Part shown: positions 46,337 to 57,084 of the stretch, in pieces | Layout of the letters: every line of letters starts with the position of its first letter | How positions within the stretch are numbered: the first letter of the stretch is position 1 | DNA from: Cristatella mucedo | Taxonomy: Eukaryota > Bryozoa > Phylactolaemata > Cristatellidae | Length of the DNA: 64,000 nt | Assembly: GCA_009760855.2 (NCBI GenBank) | Contig: WPIO01000087.1 | Span: 940,001 to 1,004,000, forward strand | Direction: 5' to 3' | Notes under the pieces: generated by a model | The model's database searches: none | Seen by the model: the letters and a program-made list of their open reading frames with translations, nothing else | What the model was told of the DNA's origin: nothing | Translations under genes and position numbers: made by a program

Positions 46337-47799
46337 CAGGGCAGTTGGATTTTGAGAACATTCTCCACCCTATTTTGGCATATTTCTTTATGCTAAATGG
46401 AACCAGCTGCACGAGTCTTCCGCCTTGCATCTTTTTAGCGGACGAGATTATCATAGATATTTGGCCCTAGCTATACCAACATATGACGATAAATAGACAA
46501 ATCTAGCCGACTAGAATTTACAAAAGTTCGAATTTATGAATGTAGCTTTATGACAGTATTGTCTCGTGAAAATTGAAGAGCTAATAATGTCAGAGACCAT
46601 CGCAGACCAACTGCTGCTGCTGGCCATTGGCTGACGTGCGGCTGCTGCACGAAGAATTCCCGAGCTTCCAATAAGTTGCAATCGCAATAAATCGCCAATT
46701 AGAATTTAACGCTGATCTACAGCTGACATTCTTTTGCGGGAAGCAGTTCCGCGATCGCATTCTCTGCTCAAGTAAGGGGCTGGTGCAGAGAATACTGTAA
46801 CCGCAATTGAAAACGAGCCAGCGGTCTTACTTTAGCATTGCTCCTGACAGTTTCCTAAATAGCGCTCCTGACGCCGTGAGCAGAGCACAATACCGCAAAG
46901 CGCCTAAACAAGCCGGCGGCTCCCCGTCATTCTACGGAGGAGCGCGCTGCCTTTTCTGTAAGCGGCAGCTAGGAATAGGCTCCAAGACAAAAACCAAACG
47001 TGCTACTGCAGTGGAATCTCAGCGACTGAAGCTAGTAGATTAGCTTAAAAATTGAAAGCGTTATGCTTAATAGAAAAAAGCTATACACCAGCGATTCGTA
47101 CACAGTTTGTTCTATGTCTACGTAAATTGTACATTATGTGCTCACGTGTGCTGAAACTTTGCATGCTATCACAGCGTAGTACACAATAATAACTAATATA
47201 ACCAGTAATTTTTAAGCTGACTAATATGCAATTACAGCACTTTGATTGATATCCATATGTCTATCCAAGCACGGTACAATCAGCTACAAGATAATTAAGA
47301 AATGGGTTTGTTGGAAAGCACGGTATGGTGCTTATAAAAGCTGCCATAAGCTGTCACTATTATGCTCAAGTCAGATTGCTAAAGCACATAGAAAAAGCTT
47401 TACCGAATGCTTTAGAAATATATCTGGCTAGAAATACGCACTGACTCAAACATAGATTACCACGAAGTACCTGCAGCGACAAATGCATCGCAGATAGTGG
47501 CCGGTGCTAAAAGCAAATTTCATATATAGTGTTGACACGTTGCGAGCGTGCTAACAAATTGATCACAAAAAGAGTTCATTTGCTTGCAAGGTATAGCCCA
47601 GCAACTATTACCTGATGAGCGTATGGCGTGAGGCCCGATTGGAGATCATATAAACTAGAAAGATCGTGTGAACTGTGGAGATCTTGAAGCTGCTGAGCCA
47701 TAAAGGATGCAGCTTTAGGTATAGTAACTTCAGGCTCGCTGACTAGGCGAGAATTACTCAAATTGCCACAATTTAGGTTAGGTATTAGCCAATTCAACT
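46337..47799. other. No gene recognised
   Basis: No gene or repeat family recognised. Short frames only. Confidence 0.45.
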
Positions 47800-47912
47800 A
47801 ACTAGTTTACATAGCGGTAGAAGAGCCTTTGTGGCGATCACCTGGCTTGCAGAAGGTCAACTTGTAATTTCTGCTTCCGAACTCAAGCTCACAATCTGTA
47901 TCGCGAACTTCA
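47800..47912 (-). mobile_element. SINE-1 fragment, worn
   Basis: AACTAGTTTACATAGCGGTA, GAAGAGCCTTTGTGGCGATC, CTGGCTTGCAGAAGGTCAAC, followed by a weak head. Partial match to inverted SINE-1. Confidence 0.5.
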
Positions 47913-48851
47913 CAAAGTATTTAAATTAACAATAAGTTCATCGCGGCTCTGTATTCCGAGAAAGGGAGACTTCAGCGGTAACTAGGAAACTTAAAACTCA
48001 TTTATTATTCTTTGGCTGCGCAGAAACCACTCTGTAAACTTAGCAATGAGAGCCGTCGGGAGGGGTTTGAGAGTTTAGTGGTCTCATTGGCCTGGGGAGA
48101 CAAAAGTTAGCACCTACTGGTTAACCAGCGATAGGCAGCGCGACAGAGGACGTGACAGAGGAGAAGCGCGACAGAGGGCGTGACAGAGGAGAAGCGTGAC
48201 AGAGGACGTGACAGAGGGCTGCTGCTTTTGTATAGCAACGGCGCTGAGGTAATGCATTCGCTAATCACCGTTCTATTTTACCTCCGAGAGAATTTGGAGA
48301 AACAATTGCCTTTTTTCGATTGCAATTCACGCGGTAGTCGGCAAACTTATGAACGCTTAGAGAGGTCTTCGATTGGGTGCACTAACCCTTTTGAATTTAG
48401 GAACCAGTGACTCCACTGCTATCAAATGAGTTATTCTTATTACCTCTCGAAAAGCTGGAATAACGACTAGCCAGGATGGGTGGACATGGCTTATAATTTG
48501 TGTCACACCTTCAATCGGTTTTCGATGAGGCCCAATCTTGTTGCGACACTTGTCTCCCTACATTCACTATAATTTTCTTTCTGTAGCCTATAAAAAACTG
48601 CCGGGTGGGAACAGACTTGGTATTCAGTTAGATCTGCCAACCCTTCAAGAAATTTTGCTAAATTCGTGTTATACAATTATATTCAAGACTAATCAAGTAG
48701 GAATGCCGTCGAAACAAGTTTTTTGGAGTAAAATTACAAGAGACATCTGATTATTTTCGACAGCAATATTGGTCGCTCAATGATAAATACATTCCACGAA
48801 AACTCAATCCATGGGCAATGAGGACTTCAGAAGAACTGGCAATAAAAAGAG
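47913..48851. other. No gene recognised; contains a minisatellite
   Basis: Apart from the 28-bp repeat at 48138-48221, I see nothing supportable. Confidence 0.45.
48138..48221. repeat. 28-bp tandem repeat, 3 copies
   Basis: Units begin at 48138, 48166 and 48194 with GCGCGACAGAGG or GCGTGACAGAGG. Each has two inner GTGACAGAGG-like pieces. Confidence 0.9.
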
Positions 48852-48925
48852 AGATAGGCTGGAGCCAATGAATGAAGTGATCGAAAAGTGAGTGGCAAAA
48901 CCTTGAAGTCAATCCGTCTGTGCTA
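48852..48925 (-). mobile_element. L2-A fragment
   Basis: GAGATAGGCTGGAGCCAATG, AATGAAGTGATC and AAACCTTGAAGTCAATCCGT match the inverted ORF end of L2-A. No tail is attached. Confidence 0.7.
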
Positions 48926-49680
48926 GAGTGCTGAGCAATGTGTAATATTTAATGTGTTTTATTTGAAGTTTTCCATATCTCAATCTGTTACTACGGAAAG
49001 CCACAATGAATGTCAATGAGCCTGTCAAGGAGCCTATCAAGCAGGAAGTTCTTTTTAGCCACATCGCAAATCAAAGGACTTTTAGTATGCGTTAGGTAGC
49101 TAGCAGAAATCATGCCACGCAATGAAGAGAAAGTAAAAAGTCTAGCCGAGTCAGTAGGACGTTCAGGTAAGTGGGCAGTATTAAAGCAGCAGCTCAAGAT
49201 CGGAGGACAAGATGTAATACAGTCGGACGCAGGGGAGTAGTTGCTGGTGCGTAAGAACTGTGGGAGTGAGTTCTACATTGTAACACCTGCAAGGCAGAAT
49301 CTTCAGCTACAAACGGTATTTTAGCGCAGGAATGGATGAGCTTATTTATCGTCCGTAATAAGAAACCCGAAGGCATGTGTTGGCTTTAGCTAGCTAGGAT
49401 GCAGCCAACTTTTTTGCGGGACAAAGTAGGAACCTTTGTATTTCCATAACAACCTAGAGCCGTCGCAGCACGTTCAACAAAGGAGACACATGACCAAATC
49501 CTTAAAAGTTGTTTGCTAGCGTTGTTGCAATATTCATCGTCAGCTGCACTTGTATAGCGGCCTTCTTTCTATAGTCTAGCCAAAAGTGGAATCCCAGCCA
49601 TCCAGCAGAGATATAAAGCAGAAACCTGGTTATATTTTCAACAAGCCATTTTAACAGACAGTCACTAATTTAAGATAGGT
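48926..49680. other. No gene recognised
   Basis: Short minus frames (48991-49197, 49194-49376) lack known domains. The block TTTTAGCGCAGGAATGG shows nothing further. Confidence 0.4.
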
Positions 49681-49806
49681 ATAATAATAATAATAATAAC
49701 AACAAAACAATTGATAAAGCACCCTCAGAGAACTTTATCTGTTTCTAGGCGCTTTACAGTTGCTGCCAAGGAAACACGATCTAATGGTGAATGTTATCAT
49801 ATTGCA
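49681..49806 (-). mobile_element. L2-A 3' tail
   Basis: (TAA)n then AACAACAAAACAATTGATAA, inverted stem-loop AGCACCCTCAGAGAACTTTA / TCTAGGCGCTTTACAGTTGC. Short copy. Confidence 0.8.
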
Positions 49807-49957
49807 GCTTGAAAAGACGGCTTTGTTCTTCTCGTGTTGCAAGGTTGTGCGACCCTCACTTTTTGCGCATACAACTTAGAAGTCCTCTTTTAAACTATCT
49901 AGATTATTTTCCAAGTTTCACTTAGAAGACAATCTCCCAAGCTAGCCGTCACGCCAG

Positions 49958-50322
49958 ACCACAAATTCTTTCGAAATCATGCCTTTAGTTTGCATGCTTC
50001 CAACGCCTGGAAGTCAGCCCGACTTGTGCCACATCTCTTGTCTTGTCGACATTTAAAATAAAAAGGCGTCTATTTATGACGGCACTTGGTAGGGCCCGTG
50101 TGATTCTTCTTTTTATGTGCTAATGCGTGCTGACAGTGTTCATGATTCCACTAATTGTACTTGCATGCTGACCCTGTGCGTGTCACCTCTAACCACATTA
50201 TGCTTCTTAGTTATTGAGCATACAACTGCTAACCATTGTATGGTGCTTCTTTCCCAGCGAATGTAAAATCCCTAGAACGAGATTGAATCCTCTGAACGTG
50301 CTAAATAAAATGCATTGCCAAT
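49958..50322 (+). mobile_element. L2-A LINE 3' fragment
   Basis: GTTTGCATGCTTCCAACGCC, TGGAAGTCAGCCCGACTTG, TACTTGCATGCTGACCCTGT, CACCTCTAACCACATTATGC and a worn stem-loop. Faces away from the L2-A tail at 49.7 kb. Confidence 0.75.
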
Positions 50323-51209
50323 AATGTTAAGTATACTCGCATTGATCCGTCATATTTCCAGCCGCTTGAGCAGTTTCCGACAGTTTAGATGGCAATTTCA
50401 GTCAGGTATCGTAAGCGTGAATCTAAAGCCCATACGATCTGCTGAACAATTGTTCTCAGAGACTCGGTATAAATTGAGTCTGATTGGGCAAATTGAGACT
50501 GACAACCGTTGTTTTCCTTTCGGATGAGGCATGGCCGCCAAACAATACGGATTCAAACATGATAAAGAGCGATTTGAATCACGTCATGGCCTCGTTTAAG
50601 AGATCAATTGTCGCTGGCATTTGTTAAAATAGGATATCACTGTCGATAAGGGCAAAAATAGACGATTGATCAAGTAGTGCCTTGCCAGCAATGCACTGTC
50701 AGTGTTACTGCTTAAGTTGCCAGTGGTCAGTTAGAGGATGGCAGTTTCTGCAGAATAATATCTCTTGAAATCCGACTGAAATGTAATTGACTATACATTC
50801 GAAGCAAAGCTTTGTGTGAGTTGATTGGCGAATCGTTTGACATGATGGGAAGCACTTATTGGAAAAGAATATGATATAGAACTCATTCTTGAATGCAGTT
50901 GGTAATTTTTGTTTAATCTTGTTTTTCAAATCTCATAGAATGTGCAGATAACGGTTCTGAATGAAGAATAATCGAGACATGCAAATAATTCTGATATACA
51001 TTGGAGACTGCTACAGCTTAGGCAGTAAGCCACTATCTCTTCGGCAGCGTATCGCCGGCTAGTCATGGAGTCAGTGAGATTCAAGTATTTGGTAATTAAA
51101 CATTTATATAAAACTCAAAGAGGACGAAATCTCTATCTCGGCACTGTAACTATGATGTACATTTAGGATGGCAATAGGTTAATAGTTACATTTGCAATGC
51201 CTGCTGGAA
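50323..51209. other. No gene recognised
   Basis: AT-rich. Short frames only. Confidence 0.5.
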
Positions 51210-51740
51210 CAAGCGTATATAGGGCAATTTACACAGACCTAGCCCATGCTGTCAACAGCAGGATGTTTTCGGCCCGTTTTTAATATCGTCAAGTCGTGAG
51301 ATTTTATCACGTCAGAGTGATTTTCCGGCTTTGTAACCATAGAAACTAATGGCGCGGTCTCCGAAGGATTTGAGGTTGGTTATACGCACGGCTCAACTAC
51401 TTGGGTCGGAAGAACGGGTGTAACGAATCCGAGCCTGTTTGGGTTATTGTTCTGATAGGTATGCTGGAGTATGAGAATGAAGGAATCTAAATTTAGGAGA
51501 TACAATCTCAAAGTCAATAAGCTGCTTTACATGGAGCATTGAAAGTCGCGGAGAAGTGATATAATCTTAATACAGTGCCGTATAAGACAGACAAGCCTAG
51601 TTGCCGAGTTTTGGACCAGTTTCACGTGCCTTGTTGCACAGGCCGTATGACCTTGGGGTAGCGAGTTTGCGGAAGTCGATACGGTTTGTCATTAATGCCA
51701 CCGCCAATGTTACTGCAGCATCCCTGTTTGTGTTTAGCCG
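51210..51740 (-). mobile_element. L2-A LINE fragment, degraded
   Basis: Inverted blocks of the UTR and ORF end: TATAGGGCAATTTACACAGA, GGCGCGGTCTCCGAAGGATT, GGTATGCTGGAGTATGAGAA, AAGACAGACAAGCCTAGTTG and CTGCAGCATCCCTGTTTGTG. The terminal stem-loop is missing. Confidence 0.7.
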
Positions 51741-51924
51741 GAGCAAACGGCTGCTCGAAATGAGAGGAGTGCGAGAAATATTTCGACAGTATTCCGCCAC
51801 CGGTTTCAGTTATATTGAAATCTTGAAACTTATAAGTCTCATGCCGTAGCATTGCTGAGAGACCAGCAGTTCGTCGTCTTTAGGATGTCTGGGTAGTATT
51901 GTAAATTTCGCCAGCCAATTCAAT

Positions 51925-52095
51925 CGTGAATAACGCTAAGCTGATTGCGTCGCCTCATTTGTAGCGGCAGAAGAGCCGTACCGAATACAACCACAGCGTG
52001 CAGCGAGTGATAAATGATGATCGCTCGCGGCAGGAGTTGAGCCCACGCTCTGAATCGTAAAGAGCCGGTGACTTACCCACGGGCTAAGAACCAGA
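51925..52095 (-). mobile_element. SINE-1 copy, degraded
   Basis: GCTAAGCTGATTGCGTCGCC, GTAGCGGCAGAAGAGCCG, GTTGAGCCCACGCTCTGAAT, CGTAAAGAGCCGGTGACTTA in inverted SINE-1 order. Confidence 0.6.
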
Positions 52096-52895
52096 GGCAA
52101 CCGTTAGGATGCAGCCAGCCAGTAGCCGTCTGTAGGGCGGTCGATGCATAGCAAGACCGATGCAGAGGCCTGCAATTAAAGCTGTCGCTGATGGCAGCGT
52201 TTACCTTTTAACTGGTGGGCTACAAAAATCAGCCGCAGCTCTGACAGACGATCTGGAGAAAGCCAGTAGTGGTTATTAAACTGAGCGGACGTTCGAACAG
52301 TAGGGTGACTCTCGCGGCTATTAACAACGGCGCAGATGTTGGCAAGGTGCCGGCAGTCTTCTCTGCAGACCCGGCGAGACGCTGCGGGCGACAGTTAACT
52401 AAATAAATAGGACTCGCGGACACGCGCTCTTCGCGCTCATCCTTGTTACCTGAATGATTGCAGAACTCTAAACTAGGTCGTGCGCGTCGCATCACATTGT
52501 GCAGGATCCGTTCGATAGACGTGCAGCGATCGGAGTTTTTCCATGCGACGCACACAGTGACGTAGTGAGTGATTGCATTGCTTTCTATTTCACCCATAAT
52601 TATTAGGGCTTCAATGTCAAACGACTCTCGCTATTCTCAAGTCAGACCTTGGCTCTGTCGCCCTCTATGCCCGTCGTCCTTGAGGCTTGGATACCACGGC
52701 GATTACAGCAGCCGCAAACTTAGGTTTGGTGCTGAGCCCAAGTTGCGTACATTAAACGCTACCATTACCGTATTTACAAAGTGTCTATAAATATAAACAG
52801 TTCTCTCACAGCGGCTTGCCAATTTTTTTAGCACTTCAGTTACCTATGCCATTACGCCGGTTGCAATTGCATGTTTACTAGACATGAGCTGCAGC
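52096..52895. other. No gene recognised
   Basis: The minus frame 52229-52597 (122 codons) shows no domain. Confidence 0.4.
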
Positions 52896-53178
52896 ATTAT
52901 CTTACGAAACGACATCTACTCTCCAACTGCCGACTATGGCACATCTTTTTCAGTGGTCCTGAACTGCTACTTCTATGCTACTCACTACCTCAACTGCTCT
53001 CCTAACTCTGCTATGCTTCCCACTTTCTCTTTGTTGCGTGAGACGAAGTATGTTGGCTACCGAATGCGTACCGAAAGCCGCTTAGGCTGTGAGTGCGCTA
53101 TACAAAACTCTCCTGCGTAACACCCACATGGTCTTTATGACTTTGTCGAGTTACTGACGGAGATACATTACATTGCAT
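52896..53178 (+). mobile_element. L2-B LINE 3' end, young
   Basis: Starts near TCTTACGAAACGACATCTAC and is nearly base-identical to 27179-27440 over some 260 bp (a handful of substitutions by eye), through GCGCTATACAAAACTCTCCT to GACGGAGATACATTACATTG. It is strongly 5'-truncated. Confidence 0.88.
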
Positions 53179-53297
53179 ATGCTGCTGTGCTGTTGGATGG
53201 TAAACTAATACGGAGGTTATGGTCCCAACCGGGGCAAGTATTATGGTCCCACCAACGGTCGAAAAGATAGCTCGCTTATCGTGTATCACCCGGATAA

Positions 53298-53745
53298 TCA
53301 TCGTAGCACCCACTTTTCGGAATCTAAGTGGTTAACTATACCTCGAACAAACCATGAATCCTTTTGAGACCGGGCGTTTAGTTCGTGCGCTCAAAAAGCC
53401 CCGAACTCACTCTCAACTTGCACCACGACATCTCCTGACTTGTCCACGTTTAAAAATAAACTAAAAATGCATCTATTTATCACACACAGCATTTAGTGAG
53501 TTCCTGCGGTTCGTACTTTATGTGCTTATTCGCGCTGACACCGTGCATGTTGCCAGTAACCAAACTTGCGTGCTGACCCTGTGCATGTCACCCCTAACCG
53601 TTGAATTCTTGCTGTTTATTGAGCATGCTACCACTAACCGTTCGATCGCGCTTCCTTTGCAGCAAATGTAAAGTGCGTAGAAAGACATTGAATTATCTCA
53701 GGACGCTATATAAAATGCACCACTGCTATTATTAGTATTATTATC
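53298..53745 (+). mobile_element. L2-A LINE 3' fragment
   Basis: AGCACCCACTTTTCGGAATC, AAGCCCCGAACTCACTCTCA, CATTTAGTGAGTTCCTGCGG, GCTGACCCTGTGCATGTCAC, then a stem-loop with GGACGCTATATAAAATG, an ending that is closer to the SINE-2 tail than in most L2-A copies. Confidence 0.8.
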
Positions 53746-55139
53746 ACCATGCGTCATGGTAGGACAGCTCACGCATTGCCCAGTTATTCCCAAAGCCGTT
53801 AGCCATATTAGATTGAAGGACGCAGAGACATGCCGAGCAGTGGGGCATGCGCCCACTTACAGCAGAGCAGCGACCACGCGGCTGCCTCCTATTCTTATGC
53901 CCCTAAAGCATTACCAAAAAAAGAGATTACGTCATTATTCCACGCGATGAGCAGCCACCGAGGTCGTGTCAAATAGGCAGAGCGATTTTGTGCAACCATT
54001 TTTCAATTAGTTTTGTTTAACTTGGCCGACGTGAAAATATGGCGGATCATGCCCCAAAAATAAAGCTTTCACAGGTCTCGCTCTCCTAGTTAAAAAGCCT
54101 GGCTCAACCACTGTTGCGCTTCGTTTTAAATCTTCAAACGGGAGGCATCCGTACGCATTGCAGTTTACGCGGTAGCCAAGTGAGGGCACGCAGGTGAACG
54201 TTACATAACACGCCTCTTTTAAATGAAGACATTGCTGCCTATACAGTTTAGGAGACTCGGCCTTCGCTGCAGCATTTACAATTGCATGCCGATCAAAGTT
54301 TTGTCATTGGTTTATGACACGCTCTAAGTTATCCTTGTCTTATTCGGTTCCAAAATAGCTTGTAGTTTTATTGCCATCGCGAACTGCACAAAACAGCAGC
54401 CGACGAGCAGCACCACCAGTTTATTCGACCACGCACCGAGCCGGCGGAAGCGCCACTGCCCTCCCGCAGACGTTCGTCCACTTCCGTCGTCTGCGGTACT
54501 GGAACGCTTCGTTCTGATTCGTTAGCGTTGGTGCTAACGCCTAGCTGCGCTCCAATAGGCTAGTCGGTGGTCTGATGGTCGTCCGGCCTAGTACTGGCAG
54601 ATAACGACATTTTGGCGTGGCGCTGTCATACGCTGGGGTATGCATAAAGGCTACACTGTGTCACGTTCGCCTTAGCAATAAAAATCCTTGCCTACATAGC
54701 TCATAGCTTTCGATTCATCGGATAATGTCGGACCGTGTTTCGTGACCATTACGAATTGCCCTACTTTTATGCACAAGTCTAATGCTATACGGGAAATATC
54801 GCTCTCGGTTCGTCGAAGTCGAGTGTAATCTCAGGCCGGACTGACTGGCGCGGTAGCTTCATTTCCGCCAGCGTGAGCACTGGGCTTCGGCTTGCACCTC
54901 GTGAGTCAGCACGCCATCCTTTCACCGCGCCCTGCTGCATGCAGCTGCAGCTGCTGTACTACATATTACTACAGCTTACTACATATTTATTTATATATTA
55001 TATATTTTTTATATTTTATATTGTATATATATTTTTTTATTTATTTATTTATATATATTTATATTTACTACTGCTGCATGCAGCTGCGGCTGCGGTCGCG
55101 GCTGCAACAGAGACTGAATTGAATGGCGGTAAGTTCGTG
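53746..55139. other. No gene recognised; AT-rich block inside
   Basis: 54650-54690 has TGCATAAAGG and AATAAAAATCC, with CCAATAGG upstream at 54551, a weak promoter- or LTR-like arrangement that I cannot resolve. 54965-55072 is a low-complexity TTTATATATT block. Confidence 0.4.
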
Positions 55140-55800
55140 CGATAAGGTGACCGGGCGACTCTAAGTATGCTGACGCGCGGTCTGTGCTCGCGTCTAAGAC
55201 GCGCGGCCGCTCGCGGCTCGCCTTTCCGCAGTCGCCAACGCAGCGGCTCCGTACACCTGCCTGCTCCGCTCGATCAAAATTCGCACGGATCAGCGCGTCG
55301 CGGCGACTCCTAGGAGCGGCGAGACGCTGCCCAGCCGCTCGAAGCTCGCTCGCCTCGACGTTTCCCGGCGCGCCGAAGCGTCAGCTTTGCTCTCATCGCT
55401 CCCTCCCGCTGAGCGTCGGCGAGCGTGGCGTTTCACTGCGGACGCCGCGCGCCGACTTTCGGCGCGCGGCGTCGGCAGCAGCAGGAAGCGGCTCTCGCGG
55501 CCTCTCAGGAATCCGCGCTCCTCCTTTCTCTTGGCTCCGAGTTAGTCTGGTAGCTCGCGATTTGCCACTTCGAATTCAGTCGCAGCGTTATTGCAAATTG
55601 GATAATAAGAATTCGACCACTTTTCGAAAGAACCAAAGAAAGGAACTTCGGATAACGACTCCGGGTGAGAAATATTAATCGCAGCAGCGATCGATGGACA
55701 ACAGAGGCAACGGACCGCTTGTCGATCGTTTGAACCAAGCGCTCAATCGTCGCTGCTCGCCGCTCTGCGCGCCGCGCAACTTTTGGGTGCTCCGAATCCG
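55140..55800. promoter_or_regulatory. GC/CpG-rich block, possible promoter island
   Basis: Abrupt GC- and CpG-rich segment. A 164-codon plus frame (55184-55678) is Arg/Ser/Ala-rich and likely exists only because stops are rare here. A perfect GC hairpin lies at 55441-55473. No start site or exon could be fixed. Confidence 0.3.
55441..55473. repeat. Perfect 15-bp inverted repeat, 3-nt loop
   Basis: GACGCCGCGCGCCGA, loop CTT, then its exact reverse complement. All-GC-rich stem. Confidence 0.95.
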
Positions 55801-56513
55801 AATAAGGAGAGTCCCAATCATGCGAAAGCCATGCCTCACAAAAACTGGTTTGGCTCTCGTAGATTTACTTAGTAGACCCTGGATTCGGAGATATGTCTTC
55901 GCTGAAAGTAGGCCGCATTATTGTGAATTAAAATTACTCATCCTGTCAAAATTTTCTTAAAATAGTTCTCCTAGATTAGGTGTAGAGTTCAGTGGAGCAC
56001 TGTTGGCTCAATATAAATAGCCAGGTTCACATTTAAACTACTCAAAAGTCTGAGCTTTGTCTGAAAAAATTTGCTATTGTTGAAAATATTTCTGTTTCAA
56101 TTGGCTCACTTTCCATCCAGTTCAAAACCAGCTACTTGATATTTTGCATTCGGCTTACGTAAAATTATTATAGAATCAACTTGACATTCTCCAAAATTGT
56201 AATCCGTGTGTACTGAGTTAACTTTGGAATCCAATCTAACTGAGTGTTTTATACAAATGCATTGATATTAATGCTATCTTTATGGGAACTCATTCAATTT
56301 TTTTGAAGCTGCAAATTAACTTAATTCAAATGTTTGCGAGATACATTATAATGAAATATAATATCGAGGATATTATCATCAAATTTATCTCTCTAGGGTA
56401 TGCAAAGTGCTCATGAAGATCATAAATTCGTTGTCGCCGCTATAAATAGAAATTGATGCAGCTTATCTTCAAGTACGTGTGCATTTGTATGTCAACTTAG
56501 TCGCAGTTAACCA
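55801..56513. other. No gene recognised
   Basis: AT-rich leader region up to the receptor pseudogene. Confidence 0.5.
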
Positions 56514-57080
56514 ATGGCAGATACAAACACGTCAAACATAACGGCACCAATGGATACCAATGGATGTTTGTCTCACCAACTTTTGATCTAAGTTGGCTCC
56601 TTGATATTCACCATCGGCTTAATCAGTCACTGCATGACTTTGGGCGTGCTTGCCTACAATGCCAAAGTGTGACGGTCTGCCGTGCCAGTCTATGTTGTTG
56701 CAGCTTCTGTCACCGGCTTGCTTGCTCTATGTCTGGGTCTGCTCAGAGAAGTGATTCTGCATATTACCGACAATCGGACTGATCTGCGGCTGCATAATCC
56801 TGTCATAAACTGCAGCCAAAACGTAGTCATCGCTAACCCATCAATTAATCTGTTCGTGTGGCAACAAGTGGCGCTGGAAATCAACTGCTTGCTGGCCATC
56901 TGGTGCCCGGTGTATTATAAGGAGTGACCGAGGTGGAAACGACAGCTCATCGTCGTGACTTGTCTTGCGTGTGCACTGGGTACTGCGAATGCCACCAGTG
57001 TACACTTGTTCGGCGCAGACGTTGTTATGTGGAGCAGGGAGCCGGCACGCGGAACAAGTTTTTGAAATCTGTTTGTGATG
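56514..57080 (+). pseudogene. GPCR pseudogene, truncated after helix 4
   Basis: One reading frame (starting at ATG 56514) carries a short N-terminus with sequons NTS and NIT, then helix 1 (VGSLIFTIGLISHCMTLGVL), helix 2 (VYVVAASVTGLLALCLGLL) with the loop REVILH, helix 3 with LWCPVYYK-like end at the usual ERS...P region (here IWCPVYYK), and helix 4 (RQLIVVTCLACALGTANATS). It is plainly related to the receptor at 24.6 kb, where the matching segments are VYLVATSLAGLASLYVGLL, RQVVLH and MHYKRW. In-frame stops occur at 56589, 56670, 56925 and 57063. The rest of the gene is replaced by an L2-B LINE. The ERS/DRY motif is lost. Confidence 0.8.
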
Positions 57081-57084
57081 CAGG

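Noticed and set aside
54430-54720. Possible LTR or gene promoter (CCAAT, TATA-like, AATAAA within 150 bp)
   Set aside because: No matching second copy and no clear TG...CA ends in the window, so it is too weak to call.
55184-55678. 164-codon Arg-rich frame
   Set aside because: CpG-rich low-stop region, no recognisable fold, and contains the GC hairpin.
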